Assembly: GCF_000972785.3 (NCBI RefSeq)
Contig: NZ_CP011253.3
Span: forward strand, 4,464,001-4,528,000
DNA length: 64,000 nt
Source of the DNA: Pandoraea oxalativorans
GTDB lineage: Bacteria > Pseudomonadota > Gammaproteobacteria > Burkholderiales > Burkholderiaceae
Direction of reading: 5' to 3'
How positions within the stretch are numbered: the stretch's first letter is position 1; the number at the start of each line of letters is the position of its first letter. Of the stretch, positions 27,589 through 37,009 are shown in pieces. A model generated the notes under the pieces. The model did no database searches, was not told the DNA's origin, and saw only the letters and a program-made list of their open reading frames with translations. A program made the translations under genes and the position numbers.

Positions 27589-28269
27589 ATGACCAATTTA
27601 GCTCTCTTCGATCTCGATCACACCCTGCTGCCGACCGACAGCGACAAGGAATGGGGCCGTTTCCTCGTGCGCCAGGGCGCGGTCGAGCGCGACTCGTACG
27701 CGCAGGCCAACGAGGCCTTCTATCAGGACTACCGTGCAGGCCGGCTCGATATGCCGGCCTATCTGCGTTTCTGCCTCGCCCCGCTCGCGCGCTATCCGCG
27801 TGACCAGCTCGACGCCTGGCATGCGCAGTACATGGAAGAGTCGATCCTGCCGCACGTGCGTCCGGAAGCGCTCGAACTGCTCGACATGCACCGCAAGGCG
27901 GGCGATCTGTGCGCCATCGTGACGGCGACGAACACGTTCGTCACCCGCCCCATCGCCAAGGCCTTCGGCGTCGACCATCTGATCGGTACCGAACCGGCAA
28001 CCGTCGGCAACGATCCGAATGCGCGTTACACCGGCGAGTACGTGGGCACGCCGAGCTTCCGCGAAGGCAAGATCACCCGCACCGAAGCGTGGCTCGCCAG
28101 CCTCGGCAAGACCTGGGGCGACTTCAACCACGCCTTTTTCTACAGCGATTCCGCCAACGACGTCCCCCTGATGGAGAAGGTGAACCATCCGGTGGCAACG
28201 AACCCCGATGAGGCGCTGCGCGAAATCGCACTGGCGCGTCGCTGGCCCATTCTCGAGTTGTTCCAGTGA
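27589..28269 (+). CDS. HAD-IB family hydrolase (SerB/histidinol-phosphatase-like)
   Basis: Predicted 226-residue haloacid dehalogenase-type phosphatase. The nucleophile motif is FDLDHTLLPTDSDKEW with Asp8 and Asp10; motif II is IVTATN, and motif III with Lys and the Asp pair is YSDSANDVPLM near 182. The SerB-like subclass IB cap (residues 18-90) is present. Substrates of close relatives include histidinol-phosphate and phosphoserine; the true one is not visible. It is the first gene of an overlapping operon with pcnB and folK (TGA/GTG overlap at 28266-28269). Confidence 0.87.
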   Translation: MTNLALFDLDHTLLPTDSDKEWGRFLVRQGAVERDSYAQANEAFYQDYRAGRLDMPAYLRFCLAPLARYPRDQLDAWHAQYMEESILPHVRPEALELLDMHRKAGDLCAIVTATNTFVTRPIAKAFGVDHLIGTEPATVGNDPNARYTGEYVGTPSFREGKITRTEAWLASLGKTWGDFNHAFFYSDSANDVPLMEKVNHPVATNPDEALREIALARRWPILELFQ

Positions 28270-29801
28270 TCCGCAAATTCATCAAAAAGCTGCTCGGCAA
28301 AGACGGCCAGACCGAAGGCAGCGCAGGTAGTCTGCCGCCCGGCACGCCGGTCGTCATCCCCGTATCCGTGCACGGCATCGATCCGACGCTACAGTCGAAG
28401 AACGCCGTGCGCGTGACCGACACGTTGCAGCAAGCCGGGTTCAAGGCCTTCGTCGTCGGCGGCGCGGTGCGCGATCTGCTGCTCGGCATCGCCCCCAAGG
28501 ACTTCGACGTCGCCACGAGCGCCACGCCCGAACAGGTCCAGCGCCTGTTCCGCCGCGCCCGCATCATCGGCCGCCGCTTCCAGATCGTTCACGTGCAATT
28601 CGGACAGGAGATCATCGAGACCTCTACGTTCCGGGCGTTGGTCGAGGCGGTCGATAGCGAGCAAATCGGTGCGCGTCGTCCGAAAAAGGGTGAACTCGAT
28701 CGCAAGACGCACGTCACCGACGAATCGGGCCGCGTGCTGCGCGACAACGTGTGGGGCGAGCAGGACGAAGACGCCGCCCGGCGCGATTTCACCGTCAACG
28801 CCATGTATTACGATCCGGCGACGCAGACGGTGCACGACTATCACCGCGGCTTCGAAGACATTCAGAAGCGCGTGCTGCGCATGATCGGCGATCCGGCCAC
28901 GCGCTATCGCGAAGACCCGGTGCGCATGCTGCGCGTGGTGCGCTTCGCGGCCAAGCTCGGCTTCAAGATCGACGCAGCGACGGCCGAGCCGATTCCGCAA
29001 CTCGCGCCGCTGATCGACAACGTGCCTGCGGCGCGTCTGTTCGACGAAATGCTCAAGCTGCTGCTCTCGGGTCACGCATGGGCTTGCGTGCAGCAACTGC
29101 GCTCGCAGGGCCTGCATCACGGTCTGCTGCCGTTGCTCGACGTGGTGCTCGAGCAGCCGCTCGGCGAGAAATTCGTCACGCTCGCGCTCGCCAATACCGA
29201 CGCACGCATTCGTGCAGGCAAGCCGGTGTCGCCAGGCTTCCTGTTCGCGGCGCTGTTGTGGCATCTGGTGCTCGAGAAGTGGCAGGCGTATCAGAGTGCT
29301 GGCGAATATCCGATTCCGGCGCTGCATCTCGCCATGGACGACGTGCTCGACGCACAAACCGGCAAGCTGGCCATCCAGCGCCGTTTCGTCGCCGACATGA
29401 AGGAGATCTGGGGCTTGCAGGTGCGTCTGGACAAACGCGTGGGCCGCACGCCGCTGCGTCTGCTCGAACATCCGCGCCTGCGTGCCGGTTACGACTTCCT
29501 GTTACTGCGTTGCGAGTCGGGTGAAGTCCCGGCCGAAGCCGGACAATGGTGGACGGACTTCCTGGAAGGCGACTCGGTCAAGCGCGACGAACTGCTGTCG
29601 CAAGGTAGCGGATCGTCGGGGTCGACGCCTGCTGCGAAGCGTCGCCGTCGTCGTCGCAAGCCCTCGGGCGGACGGGGCGGTGAAGGTGGCGAAGGCGGTG
29701 GCAGTGGCAGCAGTAGCGAGGGCGGCGGTGGTGAGAACGCTACCAGCGAGAATCATGGCAAGCGGGTATCATCGCGACAGCATGGTTCCGAAGGTGCTTA
29801 A
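28266..29801 (+). CDS. pcnB: Poly(A) polymerase I PcnB
   Basis: Predicted 511-residue nucleotidyltransferase that adds poly(A) tails to RNA 3' ends and promotes decay. The catalytic domain carries FVVGGAVRDLLLG and KDFDVATSA with the metal-binding Asp pair, then RRDFTVNAMYYD. The tail (about 460-511) is highly basic then Gly/Ser-rich (KRRRRRRKPSGGRGG), as in PcnB rather than CCA-adding enzymes, and probably binds RNA or partners. GTG 28266 overlaps the stop of the HAD gene. Its TAA shares a base with the folK ATG. Confidence 0.92.
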   Translation: MIRKFIKKLLGKDGQTEGSAGSLPPGTPVVIPVSVHGIDPTLQSKNAVRVTDTLQQAGFKAFVVGGAVRDLLLGIAPKDFDVATSATPEQVQRLFRRARIIGRRFQIVHVQFGQEIIETSTFRALVEAVDSEQIGARRPKKGELDRKTHVTDESGRVLRDNVWGEQDEDAARRDFTVNAMYYDPATQTVHDYHRGFEDIQKRVLRMIGDPATRYREDPVRMLRVVRFAAKLGFKIDAATAEPIPQLAPLIDNVPAARLFDEMLKLLLSGHAWACVQQLRSQGLHHGLLPLLDVVLEQPLGEKFVTLALANTDARIRAGKPVSPGFLFAALLWHLVLEKWQAYQSAGEYPIPALHLAMDDVLDAQTGKLAIQRRFVADMKEIWGLQVRLDKRVGRTPLRLLEHPRLRAGYDFLLLRCESGEVPAEAGQWWTDFLEGDSVKRDELLSQGSGSSGSTPAAKRRRRRRKPSGGRGGEGGEGGGSGSSSEGGGGENATSENHGKRVSSRQHGSEGA

Positions 29802-30313
29802 TGACTGTTGCCTATATCGGGCTCGGCGCAAATCTCGGCGACGCCCGCCAAGCGATTAAGGACGCCATCGTCTGCCTGGCGCAGCAGATCGGCGTCACGA
29901 TCATCGGCAAATCCGACCTGTATCGCACCGCCCCCATCGAGTCGAGCGGTGACGACTATCTCAACTGCGCTGTCGCCGTCGAGACGAGTCTGAGTGCCCG
30001 CCAGCTACTCACCCTGTGCCTGAAGATCGAGTTGCATTTCGGACGTGAGCGGCCTTACAAGAACGCGCCGCGCACGCTCGATCTCGATCTGCTGGTGTAC
30101 GGCGACGAACGCATTGCCGAACCCGATCTGATCGTGCCGCATCCGCGTCTCGCGTTGCGTGCCTTTGTGCTGCATCCGCTCGCGGATATCGCCCCCGAAC
30201 TCGACATTCCCGGCGTGGGACGCGTCAGCGCCCTCTTGCCCCACGTTGCCGATCAACGCATCGAACGTGTTGCTCAGGGCTGCTGCCCGACCAAACGGGT
30301 GTGCACCTCATGA
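29801..30313 (+). CDS. folK: 2-amino-4-hydroxy-6-hydroxymethyldihydropteridine pyrophosphokinase FolK
   Basis: Predicted 170-residue HPPK, which pyrophosphorylates 6-hydroxymethyl-dihydropterin in folate synthesis. Motifs are AYIGLGANLGDARQAI at the N-terminus, GDDYLNCAVAV, and the metal-binding core RTLDLDLLVYG (about 90-100) followed by PHPRLALRAFVLHPL. It is translationally linked on both sides: one-base overlap with pcnB and ATGA overlap with the kinase gene. Confidence 0.94.
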   Translation: MTVAYIGLGANLGDARQAIKDAIVCLAQQIGVTIIGKSDLYRTAPIESSGDDYLNCAVAVETSLSARQLLTLCLKIELHFGRERPYKNAPRTLDLDLLVYGDERIAEPDLIVPHPRLALRAFVLHPLADIAPELDIPGVGRVSALLPHVADQRIERVAQGCCPTKRVCTS

Positions 30314-30966
30314 GATCGCCGGTGCTCGGGCGATTTCGCTATCTCGCCGTCGAGGGTCCCATCGGCGTTGGCAAGACGTCGCTCGCGCAGCGGCTCGCCG
30401 ATGCCGCGGGTGCCGACCTGATGCTCGAACAACCGGCGCTCAATCCCTTTCTCGAACGTTTCTATCGCGACAGCGCGCGTTATGCGTTGCCCGCGCAATT
30501 GTCGTTCTGCTTGCAGCGTGTGGATGAGGCGACGGAGATTGCGCGTCGCGAGATCGACGGCAAGCCGATCTTTACCGACTTCCTGCCCGAGAAGGACGGC
30601 CTGTTCGCGCGCCTCACACTGTCTGCCGACGAGTTGGAGTTGTATCGCAAGCTCGTGGCGCACATCGAGCGTCCGCACCGTGCGCCGGACCTGGTGATTC
30701 GACTGCAAGCGAGTCCCGAAACGCTGTTCTCTCGCATCCAGAAGCGTGCGATTCCGATGGAACAGCAGATTCCGGACACCTATCTGCGCGCGCTGTGCGA
30801 CATCTACGGCGAATTCTTCTATCATTACGCCGCTGCGCCGGTGTTGACAGTCGACACAGAACAATTCGACCCGGCGCACGACGACAGCGACTTCGCCCTG
30901 CTGGTCGAACGCATCGATCAGATGCGCGGGCGCAAGGAAGTCTTCGTCAAGGGCGCTCGCCTCTGA
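30310..30966 (+). CDS. Deoxynucleoside kinase family protein
   Basis: Predicted 218-residue dNK-family kinase. The P-loop VEGPIGVGKTSLAQRLAD lies at about 15-32, the DRY-like substrate region is near residue 40-90, and the lid is around LFSRIQKRAIPMEQQ. Members phosphorylate deoxyadenosine, deoxyguanosine or pyrimidine deoxynucleosides; the specificity is not certain here. ATG 30310 forms an ATGA overlap with folK. panB follows on the same strand after 91 bases and may be in the same transcript. Confidence 0.85.
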   Translation: MRSPVLGRFRYLAVEGPIGVGKTSLAQRLADAAGADLMLEQPALNPFLERFYRDSARYALPAQLSFCLQRVDEATEIARREIDGKPIFTDFLPEKDGLFARLTLSADELELYRKLVAHIERPHRAPDLVIRLQASPETLFSRIQKRAIPMEQQIPDTYLRALCDIYGEFFYHYAAAPVLTVDTEQFDPAHDDSDFALLVERIDQMRGRKEVFVKGARL

Positions 30967-31057
30967 CCGCTGACCTCTCACGCTCCGCCTGCCGCTGCGC
31001 CCCTGGCGCATCCGTCGCATCTGTGCTGCCCGCGAACCCTCCTGAACCGAGGCTGAC

Positions 31058-31876
31058 ATGAGTTATCTGCAAGAATCCAACCGCAAGGCCGTGACCGTCC
31101 CCGGACTTGCCCAGATGCGCGCACGTGGCGAGAAGATCGCCATGCTCACCGCTTATGACGCAAGCTTCGCCGCGCTGCTGGACCGCGTGGGCGTCGACGC
31201 CATTTTGATCGGCGACTCGCTGGGCAACGTGATTCAGGGTCAGCGCACCACGCTGCCCGTCACGCTGCGCGACATCTGCTATCACACGGAATGTGTGGCG
31301 CGCAGCGTCGAGAAGGCGCTCGTGCTGGCCGATCTGCCCTTCGGCACGTTCGGTACGAAGGAGCAGGCGTATCAAAGCGCCGTAGCCGTCATGCAGGCGG
31401 GTGCGCAGATGGTCAAGATCGAAGGCGGCGCGTGGCTTGCGGAGACGGTGCGCTTTCTGGTCGAGCGCAGCATTCCGGTGTGCGCCCATCTGGGCCTGAC
31501 GCCGCAATCGGTGCACGCGTTCGGTGGCTTCAAGGTGCAGGGTCGTGAAGACGCGGCGCAGGTGCAATTGCTTGAAGACGCACGCGCGTTGCAAGCGGCC
31601 GGTGCTCAACTCGTGGTGCTCGAAGCAATTCCCGCAGCGCTTGCCACGCGCGTGACGCCGGAACTGCCGACGATGCCGACCATCGGCATTGGCGCCGGTG
31701 TCGATTGCGACGGTCAGGTACTCGTGCTTCAGGACATGCTCGGCGTGTTCCCCGGCAAGTCGCCGAAGTTTTCGAAGAACTTCATGGACGGCCAGCCGAG
31801 CATCGCAGCGGCGATCGAAGCTTTCGTACAAGCCGTGAAGCACAGCACGTTCCCGACGTTGGAACATAGCTTCTGA
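31058..31876 (+). CDS. panB: 3-methyl-2-oxobutanoate hydroxymethyltransferase PanB
   Basis: Predicted 272-residue cytoplasmic enzyme that makes ketopantoate, the first step of pantothenate/CoA synthesis. Motifs: [31 protein letters not shown] with the metal-binding Asp, GGFKVQGR near 150, and the C-terminal [20 protein letters not shown]. Length is typical. A strong terminator 33 bases after the stop separates it from the converging histidine kinase gene. panC is not in the window. Confidence 0.95.
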   Translation: MSYLQESNRKAVTVPGLAQMRARGEKIAMLTAYDASFAALLDRVGVDAILIGDSLGNVIQGQRTTLPVTLRDICYHTECVARSVEKALVLADLPFGTFGTKEQAYQSAVAVMQAGAQMVKIEGGAWLAETVRFLVERSIPVCAHLGLTPQSVHAFGGFKVQGREDAAQVQLLEDARALQAAGAQLVVLEAIPAALATRVTPELPTMPTIGIGAGVDCDGQVLVLQDMLGVFPGKSPKFSKNFMDGQPSIAAAIEAFVQAVKHSTFPTLEHSF

Positions 31877-31908
31877 GATCGGATGCAGGCAACGTCCTTC
31901 AGGACGAG

Positions 31909-31940
31909 AAAAAAGCGGCTCAGCGATGAGCCGTTTTTTT
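31909..31940. terminator. Bidirectional terminator between panB and kinase gene
   Basis: Stem CGGCTCA/TGAGCCG with tetraloop GCGA, flanked by a six-base A-run and a seven-base T-run. It overlaps the stop codon of the convergent kinase. Confidence 0.88.
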
Positions 31941-33306
31941 ATGCCGCGACGGGCAACGTCAGAACGACGGCAAACCCCTCACCTTCGACATGCTCGAAGC
32001 TCATATGCCCGCCGTGGGCATGCACGACCTCCGCGACCATCGCCAGCCCCAGGCTTGCGCCTTCGCGTCCGTCCGCGCGCGATGAGAAGGGGGAACGCAC
32101 GCGTTGCCACTCCTGCTCGGGGATGCCCGGTCCGTCGTCGAAAAATCGCAAGCGCCACTGATCGCCGACACGCATCACGTCCACGTGCAGACGATGCGGC
32201 GCGCCATAGGCGAGCGCGTTGACCAGCACGTTCTTGATCGCCTCACGCAAACTCAATTCGTCTCCGACGATCATGCACGGCTCGTCGGGCGCGTGGAGCG
32301 CGACGTCGATATCGCGCGTGGCGTACGACAGCGTCTCGCGCATCGCCGTTGGCAACAGCTCGTTCAGATCGACGGGGGTTGGCGCGACGCTCTCCGCCCG
32401 ATGCTGCACCATCGCGTGATTGATCAACTGATGAATGAGTCCGCCCAGTCCGCGCGCCTGCTTCTGAATGCGAGCGATGTGCGTCTGACGCGCCGCCTCG
32501 TCCTGCGTCTGCGTCAGCATTTCCGCCTGCGCCGTGAGCGCAGTCACCGGCGTTCGCAGTTGGTGCGCAGCGTCGCCGATCACGCGACGCATCAACGCGC
32601 GCGACGTCGCCAGCCGCTGCATGAAGTCGTTGATCGCGCCGACAAGCGCCAGCGTTTCCGCAGGCACTGTCACCGCAAGCGGCGCCAGGTCGTTCGGATC
32701 GCGCGCGCGTATCGCCCCTTCGATTTGCTTGAGCGGCGCGAGCGCCTGACGCAACGTCCACAACGCGGCGAGCATCGTCAGCACACCGGTCGCAATCGTG
32801 ATGAGCAACGTGTTGTCGGCCAGCCCGCGCGTGAAGCGTTCGCGCGCATTCTGCGTGTGTGCCAGCGCGACCACCGCCCACGGATGCGGTGACGTCACGG
32901 GCATGCGCCGTCCCACGATGGCAATGCGGATCGGCATCTCCTGATATGTGCCGTCGACCACGATGGGGCCGTCGGCGAGCTTGTCCCACGGAATCGGGGG
33001 ACGAAATTCGGAATCGCCCGCCACGGAGCGGCCGTTCGGATCGAGCACGGTGTAGAAGATCTGATCGCCGGGGGCGAGCGCAGAAAAGGCCGCAAGCGGA
33101 ACATCGACGTTCACTTCGCCGTTCTGGTACCAGGTGTTCTCCGCCACCTGCAAGGCACTGCCGAGCAACCAGCGGTCGTAGGCCCGGTCGACGGCGGAGC
33201 GCGTCGAGAACCAGATGCCCAGCAGCACCGCAACGACGGCGAACGCCAGCACCGCGCCCATGCGGATGACCAGACGCAGGTAAAGCGAGCGGCCGGGGAC
33301 GATCAT
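31939..33306 (-). CDS. Sensor histidine kinase (TctE/QseC-like)
   Basis: Predicted 455-residue inner-membrane sensor kinase. Membrane segments at about 13-33 and 165-185 enclose a periplasmic sensing domain of roughly 130 residues. A HAMP-like linker is followed by the H-box with His248 (AAHQLRTPVTAL), the N-box NVLVNALAYG and the G-box DDGPGIP. Its ATG overlaps the stop of the response-regulator gene (ATGA), so the pair is co-translated. The signal is unknown. The transporter divergent from the pair may be its target, as TctDE controls a citrate transporter (inference). Confidence 0.9.
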   Translation of the reverse strand: MIVPGRSLYLRLVIRMGAVLAFAVVAVLLGIWFSTRSAVDRAYDRWLLGSALQVAENTWYQNGEVNVDVPLAAFSALAPGDQIFYTVLDPNGRSVAGDSEFRPPIPWDKLADGPIVVDGTYQEMPIRIAIVGRRMPVTSPHPWAVVALAHTQNARERFTRGLADNTLLITIATGVLTMLAALWTLRQALAPLKQIEGAIRARDPNDLAPLAVTVPAETLALVGAINDFMQRLATSRALMRRVIGDAAHQLRTPVTALTAQAEMLTQTQDEAARQTHIARIQKQARGLGGLIHQLINHAMVQHRAESVAPTPVDLNELLPTAMRETLSYATRDIDVALHAPDEPCMIVGDELSLREAIKNVLVNALAYGAPHRLHVDVMRVGDQWRLRFFDDGPGIPEQEWQRVRSPFSSRADGREGASLGLAMVAEVVHAHGGHMSFEHVEGEGFAVVLTLPVAA

Positions 33307-33965
33307 GACAGCACGAGTTGGTAGCCCAGCCCGCGCAGCGTGCGAATCTGGAATTGCGCGCTGGCCAGTTTCTTGCGCAGACGGGCGACGTATTGCTCGA
33401 TAGCGTTCGCGTTCGGTGCGGGCTCGTCGCCGTACAGACGATCCATCAATTCGTCTTTGCCGAAGATGCGCCCCGGGCGTGCGGCGAGAATTTCGAGCAG
33501 CGTGACTTCACGGCGCGTTAGTTCGATAGGCTGGCCGTCCACTTCGACGCCGCGACTCTTGCGATCGAGCGTGAGATTGGCGCAGGTCAGACGATTGGTC
33601 GCGTCCTGCCCCGTGCGGCGCATCAACGCGCGCACACGCGCTTCCAGCTCGCGGAAATCGAAGGGCTTGGTGAGGTAATCGTCCGCGCCGAGATCGAGCG
33701 CACGCACGCGCTCTTCGATCTCGGCACACGCGGTGAGCATCAGCACGCGCGTGGACAGGCCGCGCTCGCGCACGCGCCTGAGCAACTCGAATCCGTCGAC
33801 GTGCGGCAGCATGACGTCAAGGATCAGCAGGTCGTAATCGTCGCCGATGCGGCTGGCGGCAACCGCCCCGTCCGTCTCGCAATCGAGCGCGTGGCCAAGC
33901 CGACGCAATTGCGTGGCGATCGCTTCGGCGACATCGGCGGTGTCCTCCACCAGCATGATGCGCAT
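33303..33965 (-). CDS. OmpR-family response regulator (TctD/QseB-like)
   Basis: Predicted 220-residue regulator: receiver domain with acidic pocket Glu7-Asp8, phosphoacceptor Asp50 (LLILDVMLP) and conserved Lys near 101 (YLTKPFDF), then a winged-helix DNA-binding domain (about 125-220, ending VARLRKKL and GLGYQLVLS). ATG 33965 has GGAGA about 11 bases upstream; the frame extends 25 codons further without similarity. It is the first gene of the pair, divergent from the ABC transporter with 195 bases between. Confidence 0.92.
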   Translation of the reverse strand: MRIMLVEDTADVAEAIATQLRRLGHALDCETDGAVAASRIGDDYDLLILDVMLPHVDGFELLRRVRERGLSTRVLMLTACAEIEERVRALDLGADDYLTKPFDFRELEARVRALMRRTGQDATNRLTCANLTLDRKSRGVEVDGQPIELTRREVTLLEILAARPGRIFGKDELMDRLYGDEPAPNANAIEQYVARLRKKLASAQFQIRTLRGLGYQLVLS

Positions 33966-34087
33966 GGTCTTCTCGTCTCCTGATCGTCCTGAAGCTTTCT
34001 TCTTCTGAGCGCGATTGTCTCGGAAATCCCGGTGGTCCACCTCAGTGTTTCCCCTGAATTCGGGCCGTGACGCGGCGCAATGTCAGG

Positions 34088-34106
34088 TTCGCTACAGCTT
34101 CGCTAC
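34088..34106. promoter_or_regulatory. Direct repeat resembling an OmpR-family binding site
   Basis: TTCGCTAC occurs twice with 11-base spacing (34088-34095 and 34099-34106), the phasing typical for a head-to-tail dimer of OmpR-type regulators. It lies between the two-component genes and the ABC operon. Confidence 0.4.
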
Positions 34107-34160
34107 TTAGTATCGAGCCGACTACAAAAAAGCACTATCGCATTCTTCAGGAGACACGCA

Positions 34161-34961
34161 ATGCACAACGCCCCCCATGCGGGCGCTGCGGGGACGACTT
34201 CGCCCGCAGTGCCGCCATTGCTCGAAATCGACGCCGTCACGCTGCAATACAAGACCGACGATTATCTCGTCACCGCCGCCCAGCAGGTGAGCTTCAACGT
34301 CTACCCGGGCGACCGCTTTGTGCTGCTCGGCCCGTCCGGTTGCGGTAAATCGACGTTGCTCAAGGCCATCGGCGGTTATCTGCCACCGGTGAATGGCGAA
34401 ATCCGCCTCAAAGGCCGCACGATCACCGAACCCGGCCCGGACCGCATGACGGTGTTCCAGGAGTTCGACCAACTCCTGCCGTGGAAAACCGTGCGACAGA
34501 ACGTGGAGTTCGCGCTCACGGCCAGCGGCCGTCTCAAAGGACGTGAAGCCGCCGAGCGCGCCGCCCACTACATCGAGAAAGTCGGTCTGGCAAAGTTTAT
34601 CGACAGCTATCCGCACACGCTCTCCGGCGGCATGAAGCAGCGCGTGTCCATTGCACGCGGCATGGCCATGGAGCCGGACGTCCTGCTCATGGACGAACCG
34701 TTCGCCGCGCTCGACGCCCTCACCCGTCGCAAGATGCAGGACGAATTGCTGCGTCTGTGGGACGACACGCGCTTCACGGTGCTGTTCGTCACGCACGGCA
34801 TCGACGAAGCCATCCGCATCGGCACGCGCATTCTGCTGCTCTCGCCGCATCCGGGTCAGGTCAAGGCGGAGCTCAACAGCATTGCCCCCGAACACCTCGG
34901 CACGGCGCATCAGAGCGCGCTTGAGAGCCGCATCGATCAACTGCTGTTCGCGACCCACTGA
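34161..34961 (+). CDS. ABC importer ATPase, NitT/TauT family
   Basis: Predicted 266-residue ATPase of the SsuB/TauB/NrtD class. Walker A is GPSGCGKSTLLKAIG, the Q-loop is FQEFDQLLPW, the signature is LSGGMKQRVSIARGM, Walker B is VLLMDEPFAALD and the H-loop is FVTHGIDEAI. AGGAGA about 8 bases before ATG 34161 is a good ribosome site. It is followed by a permease gene and a broken binding-protein gene. Ligands of the family include sulfonates, taurine, nitrate and thiamine precursors; none can be singled out. Confidence 0.9.
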   Translation: MHNAPHAGAAGTTSPAVPPLLEIDAVTLQYKTDDYLVTAAQQVSFNVYPGDRFVLLGPSGCGKSTLLKAIGGYLPPVNGEIRLKGRTITEPGPDRMTVFQEFDQLLPWKTVRQNVEFALTASGRLKGREAAERAAHYIEKVGLAKFIDSYPHTLSGGMKQRVSIARGMAMEPDVLLMDEPFAALDALTRRKMQDELLRLWDDTRFTVLFVTHGIDEAIRIGTRILLLSPHPGQVKAELNSIAPEHLGTAHQSALESRIDQLLFATH

Positions 34962-34972
34962 GGATGACGGCC

Positions 34973-35881
34973 ATGAATGCTATTCCTTCGCAATCCGCCA
35001 CGTCGGCGTCTTCCGCGCCCATCGAACCCGTCTATCGCCCGGAGTTCGTGCTCGAACCGGTGCAGGCCGAACTGTCGTCGATCCAGCGCCCGCTCTCCAC
35101 CTTCGAGACCCTTTATCGCCTGAGCTGGCTGCGCAAGACCGTGATCCTGTGCGTGCTCGCCATCATCTGGGAAATCTACGGACGCTGGCTCGACAACGCC
35201 CTGCTGTTCCCGAGCTTCACCGACACGGTCGCCGCGTTTGCGAGCGGTCTGACGAGCGGCGTGTTGCTGCTGCGCGCGGCGGTCTCGCTCAAGACGCTGC
35301 TCATCGGCTACGGCATCGGGATCGCGCTCGCTGCGGTGCTCACCACCGTCGCCATCAGTTCGAAGATCGGCAACGATCTGCTGGAAACGCTCACCGCGAT
35401 GTTCAACCCGCTGCCCGCCATCGCCTTGCTGCCGCTGGCGCTGATCTGGTTCGGACTGGGCAACGGCAGCGTGATCTTCGTGCTCGTGCACTCGGTGCTG
35501 TGGGCCGTGGCGCTCAACACGCACAGCGGGTTCCGGGGCGTGTCGAAAACGCTGCGCATGGTGGGCCAGAACTACGGGCTGAAGCGCTTCGCGCTGGTGC
35601 AGCACGTACTGATCCCGGCGGCGTTCCCGAGCATTCTCACAGGCCTGAAGGTGGGTTGGGCGTTCGCATGGCGCACGCTGATCGCTGCCGAACTCGTGTT
35701 CGGCGTGTCGTCGGGCTCGGGCGGCCTCGGCTGGTACATCTTCGAAAACCGCAACTCGCTGGAGACGGCGAACGTCTTCGCCGGGCTGTTCTTCGTGATC
35801 CTGATCGGGCTGGCCGTCGAGAACCTGCTGTTCGCCCGCATCGAGAAACGTACGTTGCACCGCTGGGGTATGCAGCACTGA
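34973..35881 (+). CDS. ABC importer permease, NitT/TauT family
   Basis: Predicted 302-residue inner-membrane permease. A hydrophilic N-terminus (about 1-48) is followed by six or so membrane segments; the ATPase-contacting loop is around RMVGQNYGLKRFALVQHVLI. ATG 34973 is preferred because AGGA is 8 bases upstream; ATG 34964 would add three residues. It is 11 bases downstream of the ATPase gene and 88 bases upstream of the binding-protein gene. Confidence 0.88.
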   Translation: MNAIPSQSATSASSAPIEPVYRPEFVLEPVQAELSSIQRPLSTFETLYRLSWLRKTVILCVLAIIWEIYGRWLDNALLFPSFTDTVAAFASGLTSGVLLLRAAVSLKTLLIGYGIGIALAAVLTTVAISSKIGNDLLETLTAMFNPLPAIALLPLALIWFGLGNGSVIFVLVHSVLWAVALNTHSGFRGVSKTLRMVGQNYGLKRFALVQHVLIPAAFPSILTGLKVGWAFAWRTLIAAELVFGVSSGSGGLGWYIFENRNSLETANVFAGLFFVILIGLAVENLLFARIEKRTLHRWGMQH

Positions 35882-35969
35882 CACTCGGAGCGGGCCGGAT
35901 TTTCGGCCTGCTCCGATTGACGCCCTTTTTCATGGGCATGAATAATTCGAACAACACGGAGACAACATC

Positions 35970-36998
35970 ATGAACCGACGCAATCTTGCCCGCTGGGCGA
36001 GCGCACTCACGCTCGCTGCGACGACCGCCCTGTCCACGCTCGGCAACGTGGCCCACGCCGAAGCGAGCACCGTGCGCCTGTCGCATGGCTACGGCATTCT
36101 GTATCTGCCGCTGATGGTCATGCGCGATCAGCACCTCGTGGAGAAACACGCGAAGGCGCTGGGGCTGGGCGACGTGAAGACGACCTGGACCATTCTCGAC
36201 GGCGGCAACGTCATCAACGACGCGATGCTTGCGGGCAACCTTGATGTCGCAGGCACGGGCGCACCGGGTTTCGTCACGCTCTGGTCGAAAGCGCACGGCA
36301 TTCCGCGCTCGGAGGTGATCGGCCTGTCGGCGCTGTCGACCGGTCCGCTCTGGCTCAATACGAACAATCCGAACGTCAAGTCGCTCAAGGACTTCACGTC
36401 GAAGGACAAGATCGCGATTCCGGGCATTAAGACGTCGCTCTCTGCCGTGCTGCTGCAAATGGCCGTGGCCAAGACGTTCGGCATCGAGAACTACGCGAAG
36501 CTCGACCCGCAGACGGTCAGCCTGAGCCATCCCGAAGCCGTGAGCGCGCTGCTCTCGGGCAAGACGGAAATCACGGCGCACTTCACTTCGCCGCCGTTCT
36601 CGTATCAGGAACTGAAGGATCCACGCATCAAGCGCGTGCTGAATTCGACGGACGTGCTGGGCAACATCACGATCGACGTGGTGTTCGCGCCGAAGTAGTT
36701 CACCGTCCAGAATCCGAAGCTGGTACAGGCCATTCTGGCGGCGCAGGAAGAGGCGGCGGCGTACATCGCCAAGGATCACGTGGGCGCGGCGCAGACGTTC
36801 CTTCGTGTATCCAGGATCAACCTGCCGCAAGCGGAGATCGAGCAGATGCTGGCCGACCCCGGTCTGCAATTCACGACGACGCCGAACGGACTGATGCAGT
36901 ACGTCGAGTTCATGAGCCGCGCGGGCACGATCAAGACACGTCCGGCGAAGTGGAGCGATCTGTTCGTGCCGCAGATGGCAACGCGTCAGGGAAGCTGA
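35970..36998 (+). pseudogene. NitT/TauT-type substrate-binding protein interrupted by an in-frame TAG
   Basis: A coding frame of 343 codons begins at ATG 35970 with a signal peptide (MNRRNLARWASALTLAATTA to about residue 31) and a mature part with family motifs RLSHGYGILYLPLMVM, DGGNVINDAMLAGNLDVAG and LSGKTEITAHF. Codon 243 (36696-36698) is TAG, but the same frame continues for 99 more codons with convincing family sequence (FTVQNPKLVQAILAAQEE; WSDLFVPQM at the end) to TGA 36998. No frameshift is needed. One base change from AAG, CAG, GAG, TGG, TTG, TCG or a Tyr codon would explain it. The 242-residue product would lack the end of the fold, so the importer is probably non-functional unless the stop is read through or is a sequencing error. 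Confidence 0.85.
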
Positions 36999-37009
36999 GG
37001 GGGTTAGGG

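Noticed and set aside
34041..34160. Possible riboswitch before the NitT/TauT-type operon
   Set aside because: Looked for thiamine or similar riboswitch cores because the family includes thiamine-precursor importers; none of the conserved motifs was found.
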